From a virus: DNA of 51,755 nucleotides. Positions 45,001 to 51,755 of the stretch are shown piece by piece. Position 1 is the first letter of the stretch. The number at the start of each line of letters is the position of its first letter. The notes below the pieces were generated by a model. The model worked only from the letters and a program-made list of their open reading frames with translations. It ran no database searches and was not told where the DNA came from. The DNA is taken from positions 1 through 51,755 of the IMG/VR virus record IMGVR_UViG_3300025070_000049; one strand, 5' to 3'. The position numbers and the translations under genes are program-made.

Positions 45001-47708
45001 TGTTTGAATTAGAAAGCGATTATCCTCGTAGCTTTTCAAACATATCTAATTATTTTGGATTTGATGTTTTATTAGCAAAATCACTCTCTGGTATAAATAG
45101 AAACAATGCAAACGAAGTTAAAGATGTTTGTAAGATTATACTAGCTAATTCAATCATTAAATCATGTGGAATAGATAGTCAAATAAAGTCTGTATATAAA
45201 TTGCCATCTTCTCGTTTTGGAGGAAAATCAAGTAGTAAAACATTAAACAAAGACATTAGTGATGATTTAAGAAAAATTTTTGGTGAAGAAATTATTAACA
45301 ACTTTGTTAACGTGATATTCAATAAAGAAAACATTTACAGCATGAACAACAAGATCATCAGATCAGTTCATACTAACAGTATGAATAATATTAAATCTTT
45401 TAATTTAACTTCTGTAGATGCTATTAATGGTTTAAGTCTAGATTATGTAGACGGAAATATGTGTGAGTTAGTTTTTCCTGGACATTATGTAGTCAAAGAA
45501 TTTGGAAAAAAAGAAGATGCAATTAAATCTGTGTCTGGCAGTGCTATAAGAAAATCTTCGACTATAAATGACAACTTCTTTAGTAGTCAAGCCAACATAA
45601 ACAATAAAAAAAGAGAGTTAAGAGAAAACCTGTACCAGGCTAGTTCTAACATGTCATACAACTACGATGTTTTTATCAATGAAGAAGAAACAGGTACTGT
45701 TTTTTACGAAAAAAGCGAAGAAGACTCATCTTACTCAAAAAAAGGCTTTAACTTTGCAAAAGATGAAATAAACAAAGGCATTGATTTAAAAATAACGTAT
45801 AATTTGTTTAAAAGAGTATTAAAAAGTGATATTAGAGGTTTGAACAATGATGGCTTAGGAAAGCTTGTAGTCCCATACCGCAACTCATTTGTCTATATAC
45901 CTATGAGTTATTTTTATCTTTCAACAAAAAGAAATACCTTTTCTAGAAAAATAACAGATATCTGTACAGACTTGTTATCTGTTTTTGATATAAAATATGA
46001 CAATATAAACAACGTTGAAGAAGTATTTAAATTCATAGATAACAATACTTATTTGACAAGAATAACTCAAGATATTCTTGAAGTTTTTTCTATCATATAC
46101 TTACAAAGTTTTGAAAGTTACAATACGTATACAGAAGAAAAAATAAGACTAGAGTCTATAAATAAAGACATGTCTATTGACGAGTTCAGGTTTTTTGTTA
46201 AAGACTACAATATTTTGAATTCTAGCATAGAAAATCGTTCTTTTGTAGTTAGTGATATAAAGTCAATACTTAGTCAAAATTCTGAACAGTTGGAAAATCC
46301 AGAATATCAAACTAGCGATATTATTTTACAAAACTCTCCTGCGGTTATCAATAGGGATGTTATACACACAAAAAGATTCTTTGAATTACAAGTAGTAAAT
46401 AAAATACTGCAAAACAGCGATATATCTGAATCTTTGTGTTTGGATATTATACATGGTTATTTTGCAAATCTAGAGTCGAATAAAATTCTAGAGATAGAAA
46501 ACAAAAAAGAGCTCGAAAAAAACATAGAAGAAATTAGCAAAACAATAAATAGTATTCAAGGAATAAGCTCAATTAATATACAAGACCATATATTTGACGA
46601 GTTCTATCAGAACAAGTTATCTAAGGATATTCAAGAAATAATGTTTTATAAAAATATTTTTAACGAAACGTTTATAAGAAACAACCTTTATAATAGTAAT
46701 AGACAAAAATATGAAAACGAAAACATGTTTAATCATAGAAAGCTTTTTTATAATAATAGCTACAACAGAGGACTTCAAAGTTTAAACTTAATAGGAAATT
46801 ATTCAAGTAGTGAAGTGAATAGTTTACTAGACATATTAAAAATACCAATAGATTTTAAAATTGCAAACAAAATCGGTACAAGAGGTTTTTTGAAGATAAA
46901 TATTCAACCTGTTAATTTAAAATATCCTGAAATTGAATACAAGTCTATCTCAAAGTATTATACTCCAATGTTAACAGGATTGACAAGTAATTTTATGTCT
47001 AGTTTATCTAGTAACTTTTTTGACTTTTGCGGAATATACAATGATACACAAAAAATATCTGAGAGGTATAATGTTGTGTCTAAGGATATCGCAATATCAG
47101 AAGTTAAAAATCTTTTAAGTGATATTTTTAGTCTAGCCGCTGAAGAGGGTCGAGTAGTTTTAAACGCAAATACTAGCTTGTTATCTTCAAGTGTTTATGA
47201 TGACAATATTATTTCTTCTGCTATAAGCCATCTAGACTTTATCACACAGTCTCCTTTAAACGAGAACATTAAATTAAACGGAGAAAAATTAGACAATTTA
47301 ATAAATAAAGAAACAATCAGCTTATTAAATTCAGTTGATATTGAAAGCTTGAAAAATGCTATAGGAAAAATTGATGAAAATATTTTAAGTGATGACTTTG
47401 TTGAAAATGACAAAGAATACACTCAAACGCTAGGAAATAGTAAAGTTTTAAAAAATAATGAATTTTATCATAAGTTTATAAAAGACTTAGACAGAGACAT
47501 GTCACAACAAGATCTTATTTTAGCTATGATACCAAACAACATATATGATGTTTTTAACATAGTAGTTAACAGAGACCTAATTAGTATAGACACAGGATCG
47601 AGCAGCAACGAAATAATCGATATGGGACTAGGTTCTTTTAATAGTCCCGTTGGATCTCTTAATAAAAGCCTGTGCATAAGTTATTACATAAGCTTTGAGG
47701 TACTTTAA
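42078..47708 (+). CDS. Giant 1876-residue virion-cluster protein, function unknown
   Basis: This is the longest gene in the window and it has no domain I recognise. It is rich in Asn, Ser, Lys, Ile and Asp, lacks membrane segments and shows no long heptad repeat, unlike a typical tail tape measure. The N-terminus is Ser/Gly-rich (IKQSTGSSSILVRSSGKSSG). The middle alternates loops with short helices. The C-terminal part has clear helices (LEKNIEEISKTINSIQ, IFDEFYQNKLSKDIQEIMFY). The gene lies between large structural genes and its 3' end touches the next start. Candidates are a baseplate-periphery scaffold, a long fibre or an ejected protein; the sequence does not decide between them. Confidence 0.55.
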   Translation: MPVIKQSTGSSSILVRSSGKSSGLKSVNDSPINDLNSQKEKEYQIKLDPIIFKKNLESKILSQQNRVLRTFTKSSLEIEDFSDLENAVSNVDNQQTNEIQNPNTVVDRLTSSFSGNRITSTSQDSIDDTRISQLVEVVDLLPDDTFLLDFTEGDFVEGDFSIDEFSFTSLGKLIERSRKSMQNTNIKVLSHEIFKINKLSSGEFDTNLLFLDFRSQENSTLLNLKNSEIEIKESHSDRLFLYVDDFKHNELIQESYNKSIRLVNKINKTSKLSNRLENEINYGNIIENFIKEGKSDFIGKISNQILLNSNNYKKLTGGDDEVLLDLQHKSSKSILSKENLEIFYKNISGFDYKEKDVRFSNSVSNFKIVNTDRLVGQFMVNYAVGQNSIYPNSDDVLNLNYYSSSIRKKINGDAFNKYPIIQFKDLNINSRIFSNKKLEFLAVTGNTLNIDKVLKNIDETLVNENYEPLTVINSLLFFSGSDIIDTGEKYNEGEDTNTRGTSYKNRKSLAGKKSVNRSNQNEIDNNIFSIKAVDKDPNRVTGDQSFSSNEFLFEKIYLDVDTKYNSSNAYLLPCFLKLPTRYFTKNTSPNSIERLEEGNDVTLTNRSIADLSSHNNRSSIDSESEIKDKIKESLFSGPYNFSEDVNTGGNDVGSLLNNSSFGLSYINAVDSFLDFLKVKYSKFINGGENTLNNTVKITSTSSSTSFESYLDDYVIRTKDNISITTFSDFATKLQNIRDSDDDVDNISSLFNTSLKDRGNIYESDIEKIKNDCFVFSTSNSFLNSKEIKDVILSNYSNKKIKDLGLNDIKIKSIKDADERFLNKRNTTDNVLSVFSEKNNVAHLTLKISNVINLIRKKRSDNKIFQSIFDKVKSKIVQQDNFTLLYDTFKENCIDTFEESPFITSKGFYKNNFVEEFNSENKNTTKLVIDKDNDIEDNKLFTSKEFRKYLSKIYTKSFVRSKSTLLNRILSDNIDMFELESDYPRSFSNISNYFGFDVLLAKSLSGINRNNANEVKDVCKIILANSIIKSCGIDSQIKSVYKLPSSRFGGKSSSKTLNKDISDDLRKIFGEEIINNFVNVIFNKENIYSMNNKIIRSVHTNSMNNIKSFNLTSVDAINGLSLDYVDGNMCELVFPGHYVVKEFGKKEDAIKSVSGSAIRKSSTINDNFFSSQANINNKKRELRENLYQASSNMSYNYDVFINEEETGTVFYEKSEEDSSYSKKGFNFAKDEINKGIDLKITYNLFKRVLKSDIRGLNNDGLGKLVVPYRNSFVYIPMSYFYLSTKRNTFSRKITDICTDLLSVFDIKYDNINNVEEVFKFIDNNTYLTRITQDILEVFSIIYLQSFESYNTYTEEKIRLESINKDMSIDEFRFFVKDYNILNSSIENRSFVVSDIKSILSQNSEQLENPEYQTSDIILQNSPAVINRDVIHTKRFFELQVVNKILQNSDISESLCLDIIHGYFANLESNKILEIENKKELEKNIEEISKTINSIQGISSINIQDHIFDEFYQNKLSKDIQEIMFYKNIFNETFIRNNLYNSNRQKYENENMFNHRKLFYNNSYNRGLQSLNLIGNYSSSEVNSLLDILKIPIDFKIANKIGTRGFLKINIQPVNLKYPEIEYKSISKYYTPMLTGLTSNFMSSLSSNFFDFCGIYNDTQKISERYNVVSKDIAISEVKNLLSDIFSLAAEEGRVVLNANTSLLSSSVYDDNIISSAISHLDFITQSPLNENIKLNGEKLDNLINKETISLLNSVDIESLKNAIGKIDENILSDDFVENDKEYTQTLGNSKVLKNNEFYHKFIKDLDRDMSQQDLILAMIPNNIYDVFNIVVNRDLISIDTGSSSNEIIDMGLGSFNSPVGSLNKSLCISYYISFEVL

Positions 47709-47709
47709 T

Positions 47710-49356
47710 ATGATTTTAGATAATGTAAGTGACGTCATTGTATCAATAGCAGACAAGTTTGATTCTAGGGAGATAGAGTGCAAGTTTGATTTCATATACA
47801 ACAGTTATGATGACAAAGAATCTATAATAGATGATAACATTATAACTAACAGAGAAACAAACTACAGTAAAAACAGATTCATAAGAATTAATTTAGAACA
47901 TCCTAAAAGTATAGGAATCACTTCAGAAGCAAATATCTTTGAAGAGATATTTGCTTCTTTTTTGTCTGATTTATCTAATAGAAATTTATATGAAGAAGAT
48001 AGAAGTTTTTTTAATAGAATCGATATGCTTTCTCCTTCGAAAATATCTTTAATACAGGATCATAAAATAAATGACTTAAAATCTTTTTTCAAGATATATT
48101 CAGGAAAAAACTCAGACTTTGACGAAAATGACTTTAGAGGTTTAGATAAGTCTAAAAAAGTAAGTTTTGAAATGGATATGCTATATGAGACTGCGTATGG
48201 AAATAAAGAGTATGTTGAAGTTTTCAACTCAGAAAACATAAAAAATTACCAACAACTTATCAACAGTGAAGAAGTTTATAACGCAAGAAAAAACAAAAAA
48301 GACTCTGTTGAAAAATTTAAGTCTGGAGTATTACTTCCTAATTTAAAACCTATTTCTAAGTCTATTAATTTTGGTGATGTACAAGATTATATTGACAAAA
48401 ATGCAGTTTTTTGTGGTTTGTATGTTGAAAAGTTTTGTAAAGAAGATGACATTTATAATTTTAAGTGTGCTAAGTTTGTACCAAGAGATAGTAAGTCTAA
48501 AAGTATTTTCAATGAAACTTTAGAAGACGAAGCTATTAAATACGGGGAGACGTATAGATATGTTTGTCACTACGTCTATCATTTTATGTGTTTAAGTGAA
48601 GAAAACAGATTTATGTTAGATCATTTTCTATTATGCACCGAACCATATATCAGTAATGATTTAATTTGTAAGGAATTTAATCCGCCTCCTCCTCCAACAG
48701 GCATCTCAGCTGAATATGATAAGCTCGTCGACAAGCTTTTTTTAAAATGGCGTCATCCTACAGACTATGAGAATGATGTCAAAGGATACCAAATATTAAA
48801 AAGGAAAAGCCTTGAAGAGCCTTTTGTATTAACACGCCAGCTTGAAGGTCACCTTCAAACAGATGCGTATGAATTAATAGAATTGGTCTCTGCTAACAAT
48901 ATAGACAAAACACCTGGATATATACCAGACTTCTTCGAAGATAAAACGTACAATAAAAACATACTTTGTATCTATACAGTTAGATCTATTGATGCACATG
49001 GCATGGTATCAAATTACAGTGAACAAATAGCTATATATTATGATTTTCTTAGAGATGAACTCATAGTTGACTCTGTTGCATCTCATGGTGCAAGAGTAGG
49101 TTATCCTAACGAAACTATTAGAAATAAGTCTATGTTTTTTGAAAACAAAGTTGATGTTGTAGACAATATGCCTATTGTTAAAAATCCTAAAAAAATAAGT
49201 GTATACATAACACCTGATTATGGTTCAGTTTTGTCAAGTAGCGAAGATGAAAAACTATTCCCACAAGAAAAAAATGTAGAGTACCAGTTTACTTTTAGTA
49301 ATCTAAATAGCTTAGTTTATCGAAGTGATAAATTTACTATTAGTAATTTTGGTTAA
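47710..49356 (+). CDS. Structural protein with fibronectin type III-like domain
   Basis: The 548-residue protein has a C-terminal fibronectin type III-like domain at about residues 324-440. A proline run (FNPPPPPTGISAEYDKL) leads into LFLKWRHPTDYENDVKGYQI and later YTVRSIDAHGMVSNYSEQIA, the expected B, C, F and G strands. The N-terminal 320 residues are unassigned, with helical and acidic segments and several Cys (FCGLYVEKFCKEDDIYNF). The frame opens at TTG 47695, but ATG 47710 with TTTGAGG upstream is preferred. FN3 modules are common decoration domains in phage tails. A 14-bp terminator-like hairpin lies within codons 72-84. Confidence 0.65.
   Translation: MILDNVSDVIVSIADKFDSREIECKFDFIYNSYDDKESIIDDNIITNRETNYSKNRFIRINLEHPKSIGITSEANIFEEIFASFLSDLSNRNLYEEDRSFFNRIDMLSPSKISLIQDHKINDLKSFFKIYSGKNSDFDENDFRGLDKSKKVSFEMDMLYETAYGNKEYVEVFNSENIKNYQQLINSEEVYNARKNKKDSVEKFKSGVLLPNLKPISKSINFGDVQDYIDKNAVFCGLYVEKFCKEDDIYNFKCAKFVPRDSKSKSIFNETLEDEAIKYGETYRYVCHYVYHFMCLSEENRFMLDHFLLCTEPYISNDLICKEFNPPPPPTGISAEYDKLVDKLFLKWRHPTDYENDVKGYQILKRKSLEEPFVLTRQLEGHLQTDAYELIELVSANNIDKTPGYIPDFFEDKTYNKNILCIYTVRSIDAHGMVSNYSEQIAIYYDFLRDELIVDSVASHGARVGYPNETIRNKSMFFENKVDVVDNMPIVKNPKKISVYITPDYGSVLSSSEDEKLFPQEKNVEYQFTFSNLNSLVYRSDKFTISNFG
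47925..47963 (+). terminator. Intragenic terminator-like hairpin with 14-bp stem
   Basis: AGAAGCAAATATCT (47925-47938) and AGATATTTGCTTCT (47945-47958) are perfect complements separated by six bases, and five further T residues follow. It has the form of an intrinsic terminator on the plus strand, 215 bases inside the FN3-like protein gene. A perfect 14-base dyad with a T-run is unlikely by chance in a sequence of this size. Confidence 0.55.
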
Positions 49357-49368
49357 ACTTTATCACTA

Positions 49369-49376
49369 TATAAATA
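49369..49376 (+). promoter_or_regulatory. T4-type late promoter box TATAAATA
   Basis: An exact TATAAATA lies in the 45-base gap before the 49402 structural gene, 25 bases from its ATG, with AAAGGAG between. T4 late promoters consist of this box alone and are read by gp55-bound RNA polymerase. The spacing leaves room for a start about six bases downstream and a ribosome site. Confidence 0.5.
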
Positions 49377-49401
49377 TAATTAAATAAAAGGAGAAAGCTA
49401 A

Positions 49402-50145
49402 ATGGGTTTTTTAAATCATGCGACTAACAATATTATTATTGATGCAGTTTTAACTGATAAGGGTCGTGAGTTACTTTCAAGAAATGACGGATCTTTCAAC
49501 ATTACAAAATTTAAATTAGGAGACGACGAAGTCGATTACTCGATTATCGAGCAGTACGGTATTGCTCTAGGCAAAGAAAAAATAGAGAAGAATACACCTA
49601 TTTTTGAAGCTATTACAAATGAGAATCTTGCAATCAAGTATCCACTAATCACACTTTCAAATGATACAACCCGAGTATTAGCATATCCTGATGTTGTTTT
49701 GGATGGTACTACGTCTCCTGTGCAGCTTTCATCTTTATCTTCTTCTTCTGAAGCATTTAAAAGGGTAACAATTAGAGTCAAAACAACAATCAATCAAGAT
49801 GAAGATTTTGATCTCAATAATGCTAAAATTGTTGACGATTTCTTTAAAGTAAGAGTCTTTAATAAGCTATTATCAGTTAATAATGCTAAAGGTTTAACTT
49901 CAATTAAAAATGATATTGCAACATACAACGTTGGGTTGTCTAAAACTTCAAGTAATGAGTTTAACGGCCAAGTTTCAGCTGAAATTGTTATATCGTCAAT
50001 TGACGTCACTACAGACTCTAGTTTTAAATACTATTCTTTAGAAGCTGACAGGACAACAATAAGAACACAAGTAGAAATTATTGGTAATAGAACTAATGCA
50101 ACGCTTATTGTTCCTGTGACAATTTCCAGCAATAAACTAACTTAA
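49402..50145 (+). CDS. Conserved marine-phage structural protein with 'LTDKGRELL' N-terminal domain
   Basis: The 247-residue protein has an N-terminus that reads MGFLNHATNNIIIDAVLTDK, GRELLSRNDG and FNITKFKLGDDEVDYSIIEQ. This is a well-repeated sentence in marine T4-like phage structural proteins ('.DAVLTD.GR..L..GDGSF.I.KFaLgDDEi.Ys'). The C-terminal two thirds are beta-rich (FKRVTIRVKTTIN, FNGQVSAEIVISSIDV). The same N-terminal module starts the 38520 gene. AAAGGAG precedes ATG 49402 and an exact late promoter box lies upstream. It probably forms part of the tail or baseplate exterior; the exact location in the particle is unknown. Confidence 0.75.
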   Translation: MGFLNHATNNIIIDAVLTDKGRELLSRNDGSFNITKFKLGDDEVDYSIIEQYGIALGKEKIEKNTPIFEAITNENLAIKYPLITLSNDTTRVLAYPDVVLDGTTSPVQLSSLSSSSEAFKRVTIRVKTTINQDEDFDLNNAKIVDDFFKVRVFNKLLSVNNAKGLTSIKNDIATYNVGLSKTSSNEFNGQVSAEIVISSIDVTTDSSFKYYSLEADRTTIRTQVEIIGNRTNATLIVPVTISSNKLT

Positions 50146-50162
50146 TATAAGGTAATCAATTA

Positions 50163-51509
50163 ATGAGTGATTTACAAAACGCAATATTCCCAATTAGAGA
50201 TCAAGATGTTGTTAGAAATACGTCTAGAGTTAAGCAATTAGTAGACATACTACAAGTAGACATAGCTAGTGTATCAGGAGAATCTTCTCAAACTCCTCAG
50301 ACAGATACAAAGACAAGAAAAAAATATGAAGTCTTTGTAACAGGAGGACTTGATCCAAATACTTCAGCAGTTACTAGCTCTCTTTTTCAAACAGTTTTTG
50401 ATCAAGATCATGAGACACAAACTGCTAACGAACTTCTAGACATTACGATTGGTTGCTTTTCAGAAAGTACAGCAGTTACAAATGCTTTAGACTTAACGAA
50501 GGGTCTAGAAGATGAAAATGGCAATCCAACAGGAATCGATGCACATGGAAAGAAAATATTCAAAAATAGCGTATTGATGATGAGAGAGAAGATCAACGTA
50601 TATAAACAATATGCGCAGTATCTTCTCGGAGATTCAGAAAATTACTTTACGGCGCCGTATGAGTCTTCTTTTGTAGATGTAGAGTCTGGTACTAGTAATT
50701 TGTCTTATGATGAGAGAATTGATGAAGCATTGTTTGTTAATATTAAAAGACTCTTTACACGAGACGCGATTGTAAAAGATGAGTTTGTAATAAAGTTATT
50801 CGAACATGCAAATGACACATCCACGGGGCCAAACATAGGAATCAATACAAATGATGCAACAGCGTTATTATTATCTGATAGTGGGGCTAGTACTGCACTT
50901 AGAGTAACAGGTTCTGGTGGGAGTATTGGTACGCTTAAAAGGTCAGGTTCGTCAGGCGATGATGGAAATGTAGGATTAATTTTCTACGAAAAAGGTGTAA
51001 TTGTATTAGACGCAAAAAAGATATTTGACGTTGATCAAAACATTTCCGGATCTATTTCTGCTGTATCTTCAAATACCGACTCTACGACTATTGCTGATTC
51101 TTTTAATTCCGGGACACTTACATTTAGTGGTAGTTTTATTCCTAACTTCTGGGTTTCTGGCTCAATTGATGATATCGTAGATCACGTCTGTACTACAAGA
51201 TTTGGAAGAACAAATGCAACTGCTGCTGGATTTTTAAATCATACATTCATTAACTCTTCTGTTTACATTTGCAGAGTAGCACCGAGCCAAGCAAATTATT
51301 CTAGAAACCCGTCTTACAGAAAAGACGATGGTACACTTAGATTTATAGAAGACCCAGATGATCTAGGCGGGAGCAATCCTTTCGCTTATATTACTACAGT
51401 AGGTCTTTATGATTCAAACAATAACTTATTAGCTGTGGCTAAGACATCTAGACCCATTGAGAAAAATACTGAGACTGATTTATCAGTTAGTGTAAGAATA
51501 GATTACTAG
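50163..51509 (+). CDS. Conserved marine-phage structural protein
   Basis: The 448-residue protein has a helical N-terminal part (IFPIRDQDVVRNTSRVKQLV) and a central region with ALFVNIKRLFTRDAIVKDEF. The Gly/Ser-rich section around residues 240-300 looks like an inserted beta domain. The C-terminus contains VYICRVAPSQANYSRNPSY, NPFAYITTVGLYDSNNNLLA and VAKTSRPIEKN. From memory this ending is conserved in structural proteins next to the 'LTDKGR' protein in marine phages. AAGGTAAT precedes ATG 50163. It is probably a tail or baseplate component; I could not assign a T4 counterpart. Confidence 0.7.
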   Translation: MSDLQNAIFPIRDQDVVRNTSRVKQLVDILQVDIASVSGESSQTPQTDTKTRKKYEVFVTGGLDPNTSAVTSSLFQTVFDQDHETQTANELLDITIGCFSESTAVTNALDLTKGLEDENGNPTGIDAHGKKIFKNSVLMMREKINVYKQYAQYLLGDSENYFTAPYESSFVDVESGTSNLSYDERIDEALFVNIKRLFTRDAIVKDEFVIKLFEHANDTSTGPNIGINTNDATALLLSDSGASTALRVTGSGGSIGTLKRSGSSGDDGNVGLIFYEKGVIVLDAKKIFDVDQNISGSISAVSSNTDSTTIADSFNSGTLTFSGSFIPNFWVSGSIDDIVDHVCTTRFGRTNATAAGFLNHTFINSSVYICRVAPSQANYSRNPSYRKDDGTLRFIEDPDDLGGSNPFAYITTVGLYDSNNNLLAVAKTSRPIEKNTETDLSVSVRIDY

Positions 51510-51521
51510 CTTGGAAAAAAA

Positions 51522-51755
51522 ATGACTCTTAATATTATCAATAGAAACATGAAAGTTCATACAAAAGTTGAACTTGAACCGGAAATCAACTACGTTTCAG
51601 CATCAAACGATAGTTTTCTTGATAGACTTGAAATAGATAGTATTGGAGAGCACGGATTTAGAAACTCTAAAGCTATTAGTCTAGGATCGTTAGGTAAAGA
51701 AAAAGTTTTCAACGTCAATGCAACAATCTACAAATCTTTTAAGCACTCACTAGAC
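51522..51755 (+). CDS. Structural-cluster protein, N-terminal part (3' end outside window)
   Basis: The reading frame opens at ATG 51522, 12 bases after the previous stop, with TTGGAAA upstream. It stays open for 78 codons to the window edge. The visible part begins MTLNIINRNMKVHTKVELEP and continues with NYVSASNDSFLDRLEIDSIG. Same orientation and spacing as its neighbours support a real gene of the structural cluster. No family can be assigned from this fragment. Confidence 0.65.
   Translation, partial: MTLNIINRNMKVHTKVELEPEINYVSASNDSFLDRLEIDSIGEHGFRNSKAISLGSLGKEKVFNVNATIYKSFKHSLD

Noticed and set aside
42078-47708. Tail tape measure protein
   Set aside because: Length fits a very long tail, but there are no extended heptads or hydrophobic segments and the composition resembles the neighbouring Asn/Ser-rich virion proteins.

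Overview
The window is an AT-rich, gene-dense stretch of a tailed-phage genome. It is most likely a marine T4-like myovirus with a contractile tail. Evidence for this includes homologues of the T4 late sigma factor gp55, the baseplate hub gp5 and the wedge proteins gp25 and gp6. It also carries a PIN-PhoH protein, phage-type glycosyltransferases and many long Asn/Ser/Thr-rich fibre and baseplate proteins of a kind common in marine virus sequences. Genes are tightly packed, often with TAATG stop/start overlaps, and Shine-Dalgarno sites are frequent. I saw no integrase, tRNA, rRNA, CRISPR array or insertion sequence. The host cannot be named; the clear Shine-Dalgarno use argues against Bacteroidetes (inference). 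Head genes (terminase, portal, major capsid) are not in this window.

Layout: (1) 1-3234, plus strand, DNA and regulatory functions: the 3' end of an XPD/DinG-type helicase, a Nudix hydrolase, a shrunken GroEL-like protein, a zinc-ribbon-like protein, a small protein and an Hc1-like basic protein. (2) 3189-3467, minus strand: a small sigma-region-4 protein. A 17-bp terminator-like hairpin, oriented for the plus strand, lies inside its reading frame. (3) 3539-4897: PIN-PhoH. (4) 4913-17998, plus strand: a large block of fibre and adhesin-like proteins, including a 1301-residue protein made of two tandem copies and a GLEYA/PA14-like module. (5) 18006-20243, minus strand: an inverted three-gene island (membrane protein, Asp-rich loop protein, higher-GC fibre protein). 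(6) 20405-25104: a Fe-S PD-(D/E)XK nuclease, two glycosyltransferases, a membrane-anchored protein, the gp55-like sigma factor and a small conserved protein. (7) 25126-51755, plus strand: the baseplate and tail cluster, from gp5-like hub, gp25 and gp6 through a series of very large uncharacterised structural proteins (one of 1876 residues) to conserved structural proteins at the right edge.

Working together: gp55 should direct host RNA polymerase to late promoters, and a perfect T4-type TATAAATA box sits before one structural gene at 49369. The structural blocks build the baseplate and adsorption apparatus. The glycosyltransferases may modify DNA, virion or host surface. The helicase and nuclease serve replication or recombination. 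The items I would look at first are the GroEL-like protein, the three terminator-like hairpins buried inside coding sequences, and the inverted fibre island.
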